DNA from: Armatimonadota bacterium
GTDB lineage: Bacteria > Cloacimonadota > Cloacimonadia > Cloacimonadales > TCS61
NCBI GenBank assembly: GCA_030612605.1
Contig: JAUWNO010000143.1
Location: 1-6,122 of the forward strand
Reading direction: 5' to 3'
DNA length: 6,122 nt
The notes under the pieces are model-generated. The model did not search any database. It had not been told where the DNA came from and worked only from the letters and a program-made list of their open reading frames with translations. Positions 1 through 5,599 of the stretch are shown piece after piece (positions within the stretch are counted from its first letter, which is position 1; every line of letters begins with the position of its first letter). Position numbers and translations under genes: made by a program.

Positions 1-1676
1 CCATCCCATGTATCATAAAGCTCATCATCAGCAGGTTCACGCTGTGCAAATGAAATATTCCCATAAAAGTTTATATTTTCATTCAGGTTATAATTAACTC
101 CAAAACGCGGGTTGAAGAAATCATAATCTACTTCATAAGAATTAAGGAATTCACCTTCAAAATTCCCTGCTTTATGCTGTTCAAATTTGTAATTTATATG
201 CTGGAAATAAAGATTAGTCATCAGGTTAAGTTTAGGAATCGGGTTGTACATTTCATTCAAGTAGAAAGTGATATAGCTTTTATCACCTGTATAGTTGTAA
301 TACTCAAATCCCTTTTCAAATTCAGGAATTGTAAGGTCTAAAAGTTTTTCCACTTCACCCCGGTGTTCGCTATTGAAAAGACTAAGATAGCTACCAAAAG
401 TCAATTCACCGTTTTTGTGCTTAAAATTAATTTGGCTAATCCAACCATAATGATTTTTTGTCACATTTTTTTTACGGACAAGATCACTTTCCAATGAATC
501 CTGTACAGTTGCTAAACCATATTCCCAAAGGTCGCGACCTTCTTTATATTGTTTATAAAATCCGTTTCCGCGAATATAAAAAAAAGTGTTTTTAAGATTG
601 GTTTTGTTATTCAGGAAATAGTGGTGATGCAATTCAAAATGCGGTTGGGAAAAATCATCAATTTCATCATCAAAAGTAACGGGATTGTGCTGATGATTCA
701 ATTCCAGGTCGCCTTCCCATGAAGCATACCAGGAGGCGTGTGTTAGTTCGTTTCCACCATAAATATTCAGTTCGGTTACAGATCTTTCTCCGATTCGCGA
801 AAGATTTGCGAAATATGACCACAGTTCAGATGCAGAATTATCGCGATAACCATCAGAATTGATACGGGAAAATCTCAAATTTAGTTTGTAATCTTTTAGG
901 ATTTCATAGTTTGTTTTAATTCCATATTTGTAAGTATTATAGCTTCCAAAGTTGGAAAAGATCTCTGTTCGATTGGGAGCACTAAGATTATTTGTCTGCA
1001 AATTTAATGAACCGCCGAAAGTAGATACTCCATAAAGCGAACTTCCCACTCCTCGCTGGAATTGGATATCGGAAGTGCTTTCTGCAAAATCGGGCATATC
1101 AACCCAATAAACCTGGTGATCTTCGGGATCATTGAGAGGGATTCCGTTGATCATCACGCCAATATGTTTCTGGTCGAATCCACGTATTTTAAGATGCGAA
1201 TACCCAAACCCATTACCTGCTTCGGAATATGAAAAAACATTGGGGACTTCGCTCATCAGCATAGGAATATCCTGCCCGTAATTTATCTCTTTGATGGTTT
1301 CTTTTCCAAGGTTTGTAAAAGTAACCGGAGTTTCTCGTTCCTTTGCCCGAGTCGCAGAAATGCTTACTCCTTCAATCAAACTCGGCTTAATTTTCAAATA
1401 TATAACATTGGGTTGTGAGGTTGGAATAACTGCCATGATTTTTTGATACCCGATCCGCTCGATAGAAATTGAATATTCCCCAGGCTTTAGATCCCTAAAA
1501 AAGAATTTTCCTTCATCATCCGTAAAGACGAATAAATTTAAATCTCTGATTTTTACTACTACAGATGGAATTGGCTTCTCATTTTCTTCTGATAATATTT
1601 GTCCCATTAATGTGTCGGCAAAAGCTGCGTATATGCTGACGAACAAAATTAAAATTACTAAAATTAGTTTTCTCAT
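1..1676 (-). CDS. TonB-dependent outer-membrane receptor, probable thiamine/precursor uptake (C-terminus beyond window)
   Basis: An open frame starts at ATG 1676-1674, preceded by GGAGGA at suitable spacing, and gives 558 codons without a stop before the left edge. Residues 1-20 form a signal peptide (MRK, a hydrophobic run, cleavage after AFA). Residues about 21-100 look like a carboxypeptidase-regulatory-like beta domain (DDEGKFFFRDLKPGEY). A TATR-like junction (SATRAKERETPV, 107-119) leads into a plug at about 116-230, with IRGF, GVMINGIPLNDPEDHQVYWVDMP and RGVGSSLYGVSTFGGSLNLQT-type motifs. The rest is aromatic-rich alternating beta-barrel sequence. The protein is an energised outer-membrane transporter; the last barrel strands are missing. 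A TPP riboswitch and terminator on the same strand upstream point to thiamine, its phosphates or a pyrimidine/thiazole precursor as substrate. That specificity is inferred from regulation, since receptor families rarely reveal their ligand. The family call is secure. Confidence 0.93.
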   Translation of the reverse strand, partial: MRKLILVILILFVSIYAAFADTLMGQILSEENEKPIPSVVVKIRDLNLFVFTDDEGKFFFRDLKPGEYSISIERIGYQKIMAVIPTSQPNVIYLKIKPSLIEGVSISATRAKERETPVTFTNLGKETIKEINYGQDIPMLMSEVPNVFSYSEAGNGFGYSHLKIRGFDQKHIGVMINGIPLNDPEDHQVYWVDMPDFAESTSDIQFQRGVGSSLYGVSTFGGSLNLQTNNLSAPNRTEIFSNFGSYNTYKYGIKTNYEILKDYKLNLRFSRINSDGYRDNSASELWSYFANLSRIGERSVTELNIYGGNELTHASWYASWEGDLELNHQHNPVTFDDEIDDFSQPHFELHHHYFLNNKTNLKNTFFYIRGNGFYKQYKEGRDLWEYGLATVQDSLESDLVRKKNVTKNHYGWISQINFKHKNGELTFGSYLSLFNSEHRGEVEKLLDLTIPEFEKGFEYYNYTGDKSYITFYLNEMYNPIPKLNLMTNLYFQHINYKFEQHKAGNFEGEFLNSYEVDYDFFNPRFGVNYNLNENINFYGNISFAQREPADDELYDTWD

Positions 1677-1801
1677 TATTTCCTCCATTTTATTTTTCGG
1701 CTCGTAAGTTTACCCCGTCGGGAAGAATGACCATATCGGGGATACATCGAGTCGAGGTGAATGCTACTTTCTTATTATCTCCTATGAAAACAATTTCCAA
1801 C
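1677..1801. other. Leader segment between receptor start and repeat copy A
   Basis: This is the 5' untranslated region of the receptor when read on the minus strand, and it contains no credible ORF. It holds the receptor Shine-Dalgarno (1681-1686) and a small possible hairpin with arms CCCCG (1713-1717) and CGGGG (1737-1741). The 8-mer TCGAGTCG at 1747-1754 recurs exactly at 1947-1954, on the far side of repeat copy A. No promoter is convincing here, although one cannot be excluded. Confidence 0.5.
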
Positions 1802-1954
1802 TTCCGAATGTTTCGACTTGTCGAATCTTCGGAATGTAGAGAAGTTCTTGCCCGTACAATCGGAAGATCAGAAAATTGAACATTCCGATGTTCTATATTT
1901 TTGTTTTCATCTTAATAGAACTATCAGCTTGCTGATAGCTGGAAGCTCGAGTCG
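1802..1954 (+). repeat. 153-nt structured repeat, copy A
   Basis: The 153 nt align without gaps to the reverse complement of 5970-6122; I count 7 differences (about 95% identity). Three hairpins can be seen. The first pairs TTCCGAA with TTCGGAA and, nested inside, TTCGAC with GTCGAA (1802-1834). The second pairs ATCGGAA with TTCCGAT (about 1858-1888). The third is CTATCAGC-TT-GCTGATAG (1921-1938). Open frames that cross both copies encode the same peptide only because the DNA is repeated. This copy lies inside the leader of the receptor, in antisense orientation to that gene. It is probably a non-coding, dispersed, MITE- or REP-like element, with no transposase in view. The left boundary is uncertain because copy B runs off the window. 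Confidence 0.85.
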
Positions 1955-2008
1955 TCGTCGCAAACTCCTTACAACTCGAAAGTTTACTTTCATAATTAAT
2001 CATAACCA

Positions 2009-2026
2009 ATCTGCGTTGATCTGCGT
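2009..2026 (+). repeat. Short direct repeat of ATCTGCGT
   Basis: ATCTGCGT occurs twice with a 10-nt period (2009-2016 and 2019-2026). It resembles short dispersed 'atctgcgt' repeats that I recall from many environmental bacterial genomes; that recollection is not checked. It lies just beyond the U-tract of the minus-strand terminator. Confidence 0.5.
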
Positions 2027-2027
2027 C

Positions 2028-2072
2028 AAAAAAAAGAAAAAACCACAGGCCAGCAAAACCGGAATGTGGTTT
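2028..2072 (-). terminator. Intrinsic terminator: expression platform of the receptor TPP riboswitch
   Basis: Read on the minus strand, AAACCACA (2072-2065) pairs with TGTGGTTT (2047-2040). An inner CCGG/CUGG helix closes a UUUUG loop. A U-rich tract of about 15 nt with one interruption follows (2042-2028). It begins 13 nt after the aptamer ends and lies about 350 nt before the receptor start codon. This is the expected layout for TPP-induced premature termination. I did not resolve an alternative antiterminator helix. Confidence 0.85.
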
Positions 2073-2085
2073 GAAATTTTTTATC

Positions 2086-2173
2086 CAATTTTTCCTACGC
2101 TGGCATTATCCAGATCAGGTTCAAGGGTATGATCTCAACTTTCCGATAGCTTCCGGTCAGTACCCCTAAATCG
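2086..2173 (-). promoter_or_regulatory. TPP riboswitch (thi box) in the receptor leader
   Basis: On the minus strand the conserved core is near-canonical. GGGGUA opens P2, a P3 arm is built from ACU/AGU and CCG/CGG, and UGAGA follows. UACCC closes P2, then CCUGAUCUGGAUAAUGCC and AGCGUAGGAA form the pyrophosphate-sensing half. A P1 helix CGAUUU/AAAUUG joins 2173-2168 to 2091-2086. TPP aptamers bind thiamine pyrophosphate and usually repress biosynthesis or transport genes. The terminator immediately downstream indicates transcriptional control of the TonB-dependent receptor. The identification rests on several conserved blocks in the correct order and is secure. Confidence 0.96.
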
Positions 2174-2205
2174 TTGCTCAATTTTCTAAAGATCAAATCT
2201 GTTCT

Positions 2206-2234
2206 CAGAAAATTAAATTGATAAAATGTGTCAA
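2206..2234 (-). promoter_or_regulatory. Candidate promoter for the receptor transcript
   Basis: Read on the minus strand, TTGACA (2234-2229) is a perfect -35 box, but the hexamer 17 nt downstream (TTTCTG) is poor; TAATTT at 14 nt is an alternative. Transcription would start near 2199, about 25 nt before the TPP aptamer. The location is sensible, but the weak -10 keeps confidence low. Confidence 0.4.
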
Positions 2235-2241
2235 ATATTTT

Positions 2242-2269
2242 TTTTACCAGAAATAAATTGACTTATAAA
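2242..2269 (+). promoter_or_regulatory. Candidate promoter for the symporter transcript
   Basis: TATAAA at 2264-2269 makes a good -10, with TTTTAC 16 nt upstream as a weak -35. A start near 2276 would place the 5' end about 10 nt before the outer pairing strand of the plus-strand riboswitch. It is back-to-back with the minus-strand candidate, as expected for divergent genes. TTGACT at 2258-2263 is another possible -35, but it lacks a good -10. Confidence 0.4.
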
Positions 2270-2295
2270 CTTCTACTTCAAATTTCAATTGAAAT

Positions 2296-2372
2296 AACAG
2301 GGGAGCCTCATTGAGTGCTGAGAGGTAAATTTGCGACCCTTAGACTTATCGGGTAATGCCGAAAAAGGAGTT
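2296..2372 (+). promoter_or_regulatory. TPP riboswitch overlapping the symporter ribosome-binding site
   Basis: Core blocks in order are GGGG (2300-2303, P2), a P3 hairpin (GCCUC-AUU-GAGUGC with one bulged U), CUGAGAG, ACCC (P2 closing), then ACUUAUCGGGUAAUGCCG. In the last block CGG/CCG forms P5 around the conserved UAAU. P4 is CUU (2345-2347) with AAG (2365-2367) in place of the usual CCU/AGG. P1 is AAC/GUU (2296-2298 with 2370-2372). The AAGGAG Shine-Dalgarno (2365-2370) is therefore part of P4 and P1. A further helix, CAAUUG (2286-2291) with UAAUUG (2377-2382, one G-U pair), could enclose the TTG start codon. No terminator is present, so translational control is inferred. It is more divergent than the minus-strand copy but still clearly recognisable. 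Confidence 0.9.
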
Positions 2373-2379
2373 TAAATAA

Positions 2380-3831
2380 TTGAATTTTGATCTAACGATT
2401 AATTATAAAACGATCTTAACAAAAATTGATTGGATCGTATTTTTTTCAATACTGATATTAACCATAGCTGCAATAATTTATGGACAATATAGAAAAAAGA
2501 GACAGAAAAAAATAACTTCGGATAAAGAACTCGCTTTTTTAGATTTACTTTTAATGGGAAGACAACTTACATTACCGATGTTTGTAGCAACCCTTGTAGC
2601 CACCTGGTACGGCGGAATTTTCGGAGTAACTAAGATCGCCTTTGAACAAGGTATTTTTAATTTTATCACGCAAGGTGTATTCTGGTATATTGCTTATATT
2701 TTATTTGCTTTCTTCATCACACATAAAGTTGCAAAATATAAAGCACTTACTCTTCCCGATCTTGTGGGACAGATGTTCGGACCGAAAGCAGGAAAGCTGA
2801 GTGCAGTTTTCAACTTTTTTAATGTGTTACCGATTGCATATGTCATTAGTTTAGGACTTCTCATTCAGGCATTGTTTGGCATTCCATTTCTGCAAAGTAT
2901 GATCATTGGTGTTACGGTCGTTGTTCTTTATACTTTGTATGGTGGCTTCAGAGCTATTGTTTTTTCTGATATTGTGCAATTCTTTGTGATGTGTATAGGA
3001 GTTTTCCTGGTTCTTGCTTTTTCATATAAGATTTTTGGAGGGATTGGTTTTTTAAAAGCTAATCTTCCCACCTCTCACTTTTCACCTACAGGAGGAGTAG
3101 GAATTGCAACTACTCTCGTTTGGGGATTTATTGCTTTATCTACTTTGGTCGACCCCAATTTTTATCAGAGAGTTTTTGCAGCGAAGAATGTAAAAGTAGC
3201 AAAAAGAGGAATACTCATTTCCACAATTATCTGGATTCTATTTGATATCTGTACAACCAGCGGAGCAATGTACGCCAGAGCAGTGATCCCGGAAGCCGCA
3301 TCAGATAAAGCCTATCTGATCTATGCACTTCAAATTCTACCGGATGGAATAAAAGGTCTTGTTCTGGCAGGAATTCTGGCTACTATTTTATCAACTCTGG
3401 ATTCATACCTTTTCATTGCAGGAACCACAGTTTCTTATGATATGATGCCGAAGAAACTGAAAGGTAAAGTTTATATTCATAACTCCGGAATAATTATTGT
3501 TGGAATAATTGCCGTATTGATGGGTGTGGTTTTCAAAGGAAATATTAAGGCTGTATGGAAAACTCTGGGAAGTTATTCTGCCAGTTGTTTACTACTTCCA
3601 GTTTTATATGGTTATATTTTTCCCAATAAGATCAAAGATTATCAATTCGTTTTCGCAAGTATTTTAGGAGTGATTACGGTGACTATCTGGCGAAATATCT
3701 CAATACCCGGATTCTGGCAGAATGTAGATGAACTTTATATGGGAATCATTGCAACTTCGCTTGGCTTGGCAAGCTATGGTCTTGTTGATAAGTATTTTAT
3801 TAAACGTAAAAACAATGGATGTGTAACATAA
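2380..3831 (+). CDS. Sodium:solute symporter family protein, TPP-regulated; predicted thiamine or precursor (e.g. HMP) transporter
   Basis: The gene encodes 483 aa, a normal length for the SSS family (PanF/PutP fold), with about 13 hydrophobic helices. Recognisable signatures are YGGFRAIVFSDIVQ (187-200), the DPNFYQR loop (258-264) and the conserved GLVLAGILATILSTLDSYL segment (326-344). The serine/threonine-rich STLDS (338-342) corresponds to the sodium-site helix of the family. The start is TTG at 2380: AAGGAG lies 9 nt upstream, and no ATG lies in frame close by. The protein should be an inner-membrane Na+-driven importer. A TPP riboswitch ending at its Shine-Dalgarno makes thiamine or a biosynthetic precursor the likely cargo. 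Published thi-box surveys predicted a PanF-like symporter, ThiV, in such a role, but I cannot show orthology, so no symbol is given. It pairs functionally with the divergent receptor. Confidence 0.93.
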   Translation: MNFDLTINYKTILTKIDWIVFFSILILTIAAIIYGQYRKKRQKKITSDKELAFLDLLLMGRQLTLPMFVATLVATWYGGIFGVTKIAFEQGIFNFITQGVFWYIAYILFAFFITHKVAKYKALTLPDLVGQMFGPKAGKLSAVFNFFNVLPIAYVISLGLLIQALFGIPFLQSMIIGVTVVVLYTLYGGFRAIVFSDIVQFFVMCIGVFLVLAFSYKIFGGIGFLKANLPTSHFSPTGGVGIATTLVWGFIALSTLVDPNFYQRVFAAKNVKVAKRGILISTIIWILFDICTTSGAMYARAVIPEAASDKAYLIYALQILPDGIKGLVLAGILATILSTLDSYLFIAGTTVSYDMMPKKLKGKVYIHNSGIIIVGIIAVLMGVVFKGNIKAVWKTLGSYSASCLLLPVLYGYIFPNKIKDYQFVFASILGVITVTIWRNISIPGFWQNVDELYMGIIATSLGLASYGLVDKYFIKRKNNGCVT

Positions 3832-3855
3832 TTTATGAAAGAAACAGAAAAACAG

Positions 3856-3926
3856 CCACGAAGTTCACGAAGAAGCACAAAGAAAAACATAAGCAATCTT
3901 CGCGTTTCTTTCGCGTGCTTAGTGAC
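3856..3926 (+). repeat. CACGAAG-type dispersed repeat with imperfect dyad symmetry
   Basis: The left half (CCACGAAG, TTCACGAAGAAGCAC, AAAG) is partly the reverse complement of the right half (CTTCGCG, TTTCTTTCGCGTGC, TTAGTGAC), giving a long imperfect hairpin. Similar CACGAAG / TTCGTG blocks are common intergenic repeats in environmental bacterial genomes (recalled, not checked). It fills the gap between the symporter and the small membrane protein. It also explains the lysine/arginine-rich, non-hydrophobic stretch obtained if the downstream frame is extended upstream. Confidence 0.6.
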
Positions 3927-3944
3927 AAATTAACAGGAGGAGAG

Positions 3945-4328
3945 ATGAAATCAGGAGGAATTGTAGGATTAATTCTGGGAATAGGTTTGCTGGGATTTGG
4001 TTTTTATCATCTTGTGATTGGAGTATATCTCTGGGCAGTTATCAAGCTTATTATCGGAGCAGGGTTAGTAATGCTGAAATTTACCAAGAGCCGATACGGT
4101 AATATAATATTCGGGCACATGGTTATAGTTGCCGGATGTATGCTGGTGACGGCAGGAATATATTATGTTCCAATGATAGCTGAGCAGATCAAAGCCGATA
4201 ACGGGCAGATTTCACTTTTATATATTTTTGCAATGCCGCTGTTCTGGGGATTTTTTGCCATATTCGGTGGGATTTGTGCCATCTATCATGGTTTTTGTAA
4301 ATGTGTTAGGAAGGATTGGAAAGTGTAA
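3945..4328 (+). CDS. Small four-helix membrane protein, function unknown
   Basis: The gene encodes 127 aa from ATG 3945, preceded by a strong AGGAGGAG. An earlier in-frame ATG at 3819 lies inside the symporter gene and would add a hydrophilic peptide read from the intergenic repeat, so it was not used. Four hydrophobic segments are visible at about 5-24, 27-44, 54-78 and 89-114, with glycine-rich helices (GLILGIGLLGFGF). A cysteine-containing basic tail follows (CKCVRKDWKV). I do not recognise the family. It lies 113 nt after the symporter on the same strand and may be cotranscribed, but the intervening repeat and its own strong ribosome site leave that open. Nothing in it indicates a thiamine role. 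Confidence 0.75.
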   Translation: MKSGGIVGLILGIGLLGFGFYHLVIGVYLWAVIKLIIGAGLVMLKFTKSRYGNIIFGHMVIVAGCMLVTAGIYYVPMIAEQIKADNGQISLLYIFAMPLFWGFFAIFGGICAIYHGFCKCVRKDWKV

Positions 4329-4354
4329 ATTTTAACAAATTATCAGGATTTGAT

Positions 4355-4416
4355 CTCGTTCTTAAATCTTTTTTTATGAACTGAAGAGCATTCCCAATCG
4401 GGGGATTGGGAACGAG
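4355..4416. repeat. TTCCCAATC palindrome, dispersed-repeat type hairpin
   Basis: TTCCCAATC (4391-4399) and GATTGGGAA (4404-4412) form a perfect 9-bp stem around GGGG. CTCGTTC (4355-4361) can also pair with GAACGAG (4410-4416), so two alternative folds exist. This resembles the 'GTTCCCAATC ... GATTGGGAAC' intergenic palindromes I recall from environmental genomes. There is no T-tract directly after the stem, so it is not a classical terminator for the membrane-protein gene. The rest of the 4329-4541 gap is AT-rich and non-coding. Confidence 0.6.
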
Positions 4417-4424
4417 GAAGAAAT

Positions 4425-4512
4425 AAATATCTAAATGAATATCTAAAAAAGAATAAATTAAAAAAATGTCTGAAATTTTTATTTGACAATAAAATTGCTC
4501 TTTTGAATATCT
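4425..4512 (+). promoter_or_regulatory. Three AATATCT direct repeats upstream of the PIN module
   Basis: AAATATCT occurs at 4425-4432 and GAATATCT at 4437-4444 and 4505-4512. The last covers the proposed -10 of the PIN operon. The wider context TGAATATCTNNAAAAG is shared between 4436 and 4504. It could be an operator, but in such AT-rich DNA chance is a serious alternative. Confidence 0.25.
4483..4511 (+). promoter_or_regulatory. Promoter of the partner/PIN operon
   Basis: A perfect TTGACA (4483-4488) is separated by 17 nt from AATATC (4506-4511), an imperfect -10. The start site would be near 4518, giving a leader of about 24 nt that contains AAAGGAGGA (4525-4533) before ATG 4542. The spacing is ideal and suggests the module is transcribed independently of the upstream genes. 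Confidence 0.6.
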
Positions 4513-4541
4513 CCAAAAGAAATTAAAGGAGGAATGAAATT

Positions 4542-4826
4542 ATGATTGGAGTTAAAGAAGCAATAAATGTAGCTATGCAAGCAGTGAAAAAATATTATGA
4601 AGATCAAGAAATAAGTGATCTTGCTTTAGAAGAAGTTGAACCGGATAAATCACATAACAGATGGTTAATCACTTTAGGGTTTCTTGTTCCTGATAAAAGC
4701 CCACGACAAACAGCTTTTGGTTTAGAGGAAACTCTGGGTGTAAAAAAGGTTATCAGGAAATACAAAATATTTACGATCGATGCGGAATCCGAGAAAGTTC
4801 TTTCAATGAAAATCAGAAAATTATGA
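4542..4826 (+). CDS. Small partner protein of a PIN-domain nuclease (putative antitoxin-like)
   Basis: The gene encodes 94 aa with a near-perfect AAAGGAGGA ribosome site. An amphipathic N-terminal helix (VKEAINVAMQAVKKYYED, 4-21) is followed by an alpha/beta layout: LALEEVE (27-33), RWLITLGFLV (40-49), RKYKIFTIDAESEKVLSMKIRKL (72-94). The 'D-A-E-S-x-K-V-L' turn between the final strands resembles PepSY-type or related small beta domains. I cannot assign it to a named family. No helix-turn-helix, ribbon-helix-helix or AbrB-like DNA-binding region is evident. Its stop overlaps the PIN gene start (ATGA), indicating translational coupling and probably a physical or regulatory partnership. I recall similar small proteins before this kind of PIN protein in other bacteria, without a known function. 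Confidence 0.85.
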   Translation: MIGVKEAINVAMQAVKKYYEDQEISDLALEEVEPDKSHNRWLITLGFLVPDKSPRQTAFGLEETLGVKKVIRKYKIFTIDAESEKVLSMKIRKL

Positions 4827-5305
4827 TTATAGACCTTATTAATAGTTATAAAAAAAAAGGTATCCTTGTAGATTCAAATCTTTTGCTTCTTATGTTTATT
4901 GGTTATCTCAATAAAGATTACATTACAAAATTTAAAAGGACACAACAATATCTTCCCGAAGATTTTGACTTGCTAAATGCTCTATTAATCACTTTTAATA
5001 AAATTATTACTACACCAAATATTCTAACAGAAGTAAGCAATTTAGCTAATAGTTTGAGCGGAGATTATAAGAAATTCTTTGGTCGGATATTTTCAAAATC
5101 GATAGAGAGTCTTAATGAAAATTATTTAGAAAGCAAACTTGTTATCAATTCTAAAGAACTGTTAAATTTTGGACTTACCGATTCTGTAATATTGAAATCG
5201 GTTAAAGGAAAATATTTATTGTTAACAGATGACTTACCACTTTATTATTATGCGATAGGAAATGGAGTAGATGCAATAAATTTTAATCATATTAGAGAAT
5301 ATTAA
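4823..5305 (+). CDS. PIN-domain protein, putative ribonuclease toxin
   Basis: The 160-aa protein has PIN-fold motifs in order. ILVDSNLLLL (14-23) carries the first acidic residue, D17. TTPNILTEVSNL (63-74) carries E70. FGLTDSVI (116-123) carries D120. LLLTDDLPLY (132-141) carries D136/D137. NFNH (153-156) lies in the last strand. All expected metal-coordinating acids are therefore present, so a Mg2+/Mn2+-dependent RNase activity is plausible. VapC-like PIN proteins act on tRNA, rRNA or mRNA in the cytoplasm. The insertion around FKRTQQYLPEDFDLLNALL (37-55) makes it longer than a typical VapC of about 130 aa. It begins by a 4-nt overlap with the preceding gene and has only a weak Shine-Dalgarno of its own, so its translation is likely coupled. 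The role as a toxin is inferred; a housekeeping or defence nuclease is possible. Confidence 0.88.
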   Translation: MIIDLINSYKKKGILVDSNLLLLMFIGYLNKDYITKFKRTQQYLPEDFDLLNALLITFNKIITTPNILTEVSNLANSLSGDYKKFFGRIFSKSIESLNENYLESKLVINSKELLNFGLTDSVILKSVKGKYLLLTDDLPLYYYAIGNGVDAINFNHIREY

Positions 5306-5314
5306 ATTTATTAG

Positions 5315-5599
5315 GATTTCATTGGTACACCGGTTTGGGCGGCTAATTTCACACCATCACTTCGCTCACTATTCTCAAAGGTAAATATTGAAAACAAGAA
5401 AATTGCCCTCTTTTGCTGTTATGGAGATAATGAGGGAAAAACTTTTAAAAGTTTGAAAAAACAATTAATGGGAAATGTATTTTTAGGTGAAATCGGTTTT
5501 AAAGATCCCATTAAACAAAATGAAAATAAGAAAAAGGAGATTCTAAAAGAAACTAATGATTGGGCAAAACAGATTATCCAATCGCAGGTTCAATCTTGA
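5315..5599 (+). pseudogene. Flavodoxin-family gene remnant (C-terminal half)
   Basis: The frame after the TAG at 5312-5314 reads 94 codons to TGA 5597-5599. It opens with DFIGTPVWAANFTPSLRSLF, the middle of a flavodoxin fold where 'IGTPVW' contacts the FMN isoalloxazine. NKKIALFCCYGDNEGKTFKSL then matches the following strand and helix, and a C-terminal helix NDWAKQIIQ ends the protein. The N-terminal phosphate-binding loop and first strands are absent. There is no start codon near the 5' end and no ribosome site. I found no matching N-terminal half elsewhere in the window. It is most likely a truncated relic whose 5' part was lost when the PIN module or repeats arrived. The family call rests on motif recognition only. 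Confidence 0.75.

Noticed and set aside
1818..2132. Plus-strand 104-codon ORF upstream of the symporter
   Set aside because: It is an open frame through repeat copy A, the short ATCTGCGT repeat, the terminator and the antisense of the TPP riboswitch. It has no ribosome site.
2478..2669. Minus-strand 63-codon ORF
   Set aside because: It is an antisense shadow inside the symporter gene, without start signals.
3819..3944. N-terminal extension of the small membrane protein from ATG 3819
   Set aside because: It overlaps the symporter end, translates the CACGAAG repeat into a basic low-complexity peptide, and lacks the strong Shine-Dalgarno seen before ATG 3945.
4391..4412. Intrinsic terminator after the small membrane protein
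   Set aside because: The stem is good, but no T-tract follows; the sequence after it is AACGAGGAAG.
4823..5599. PIN-flavodoxin fusion by readthrough
   Set aside because: The two share a frame, but in-frame TAA (5303-5305) and TAG (5312-5314) separate them. No recoding signal is visible and the flavodoxin part lacks its N-terminal half.
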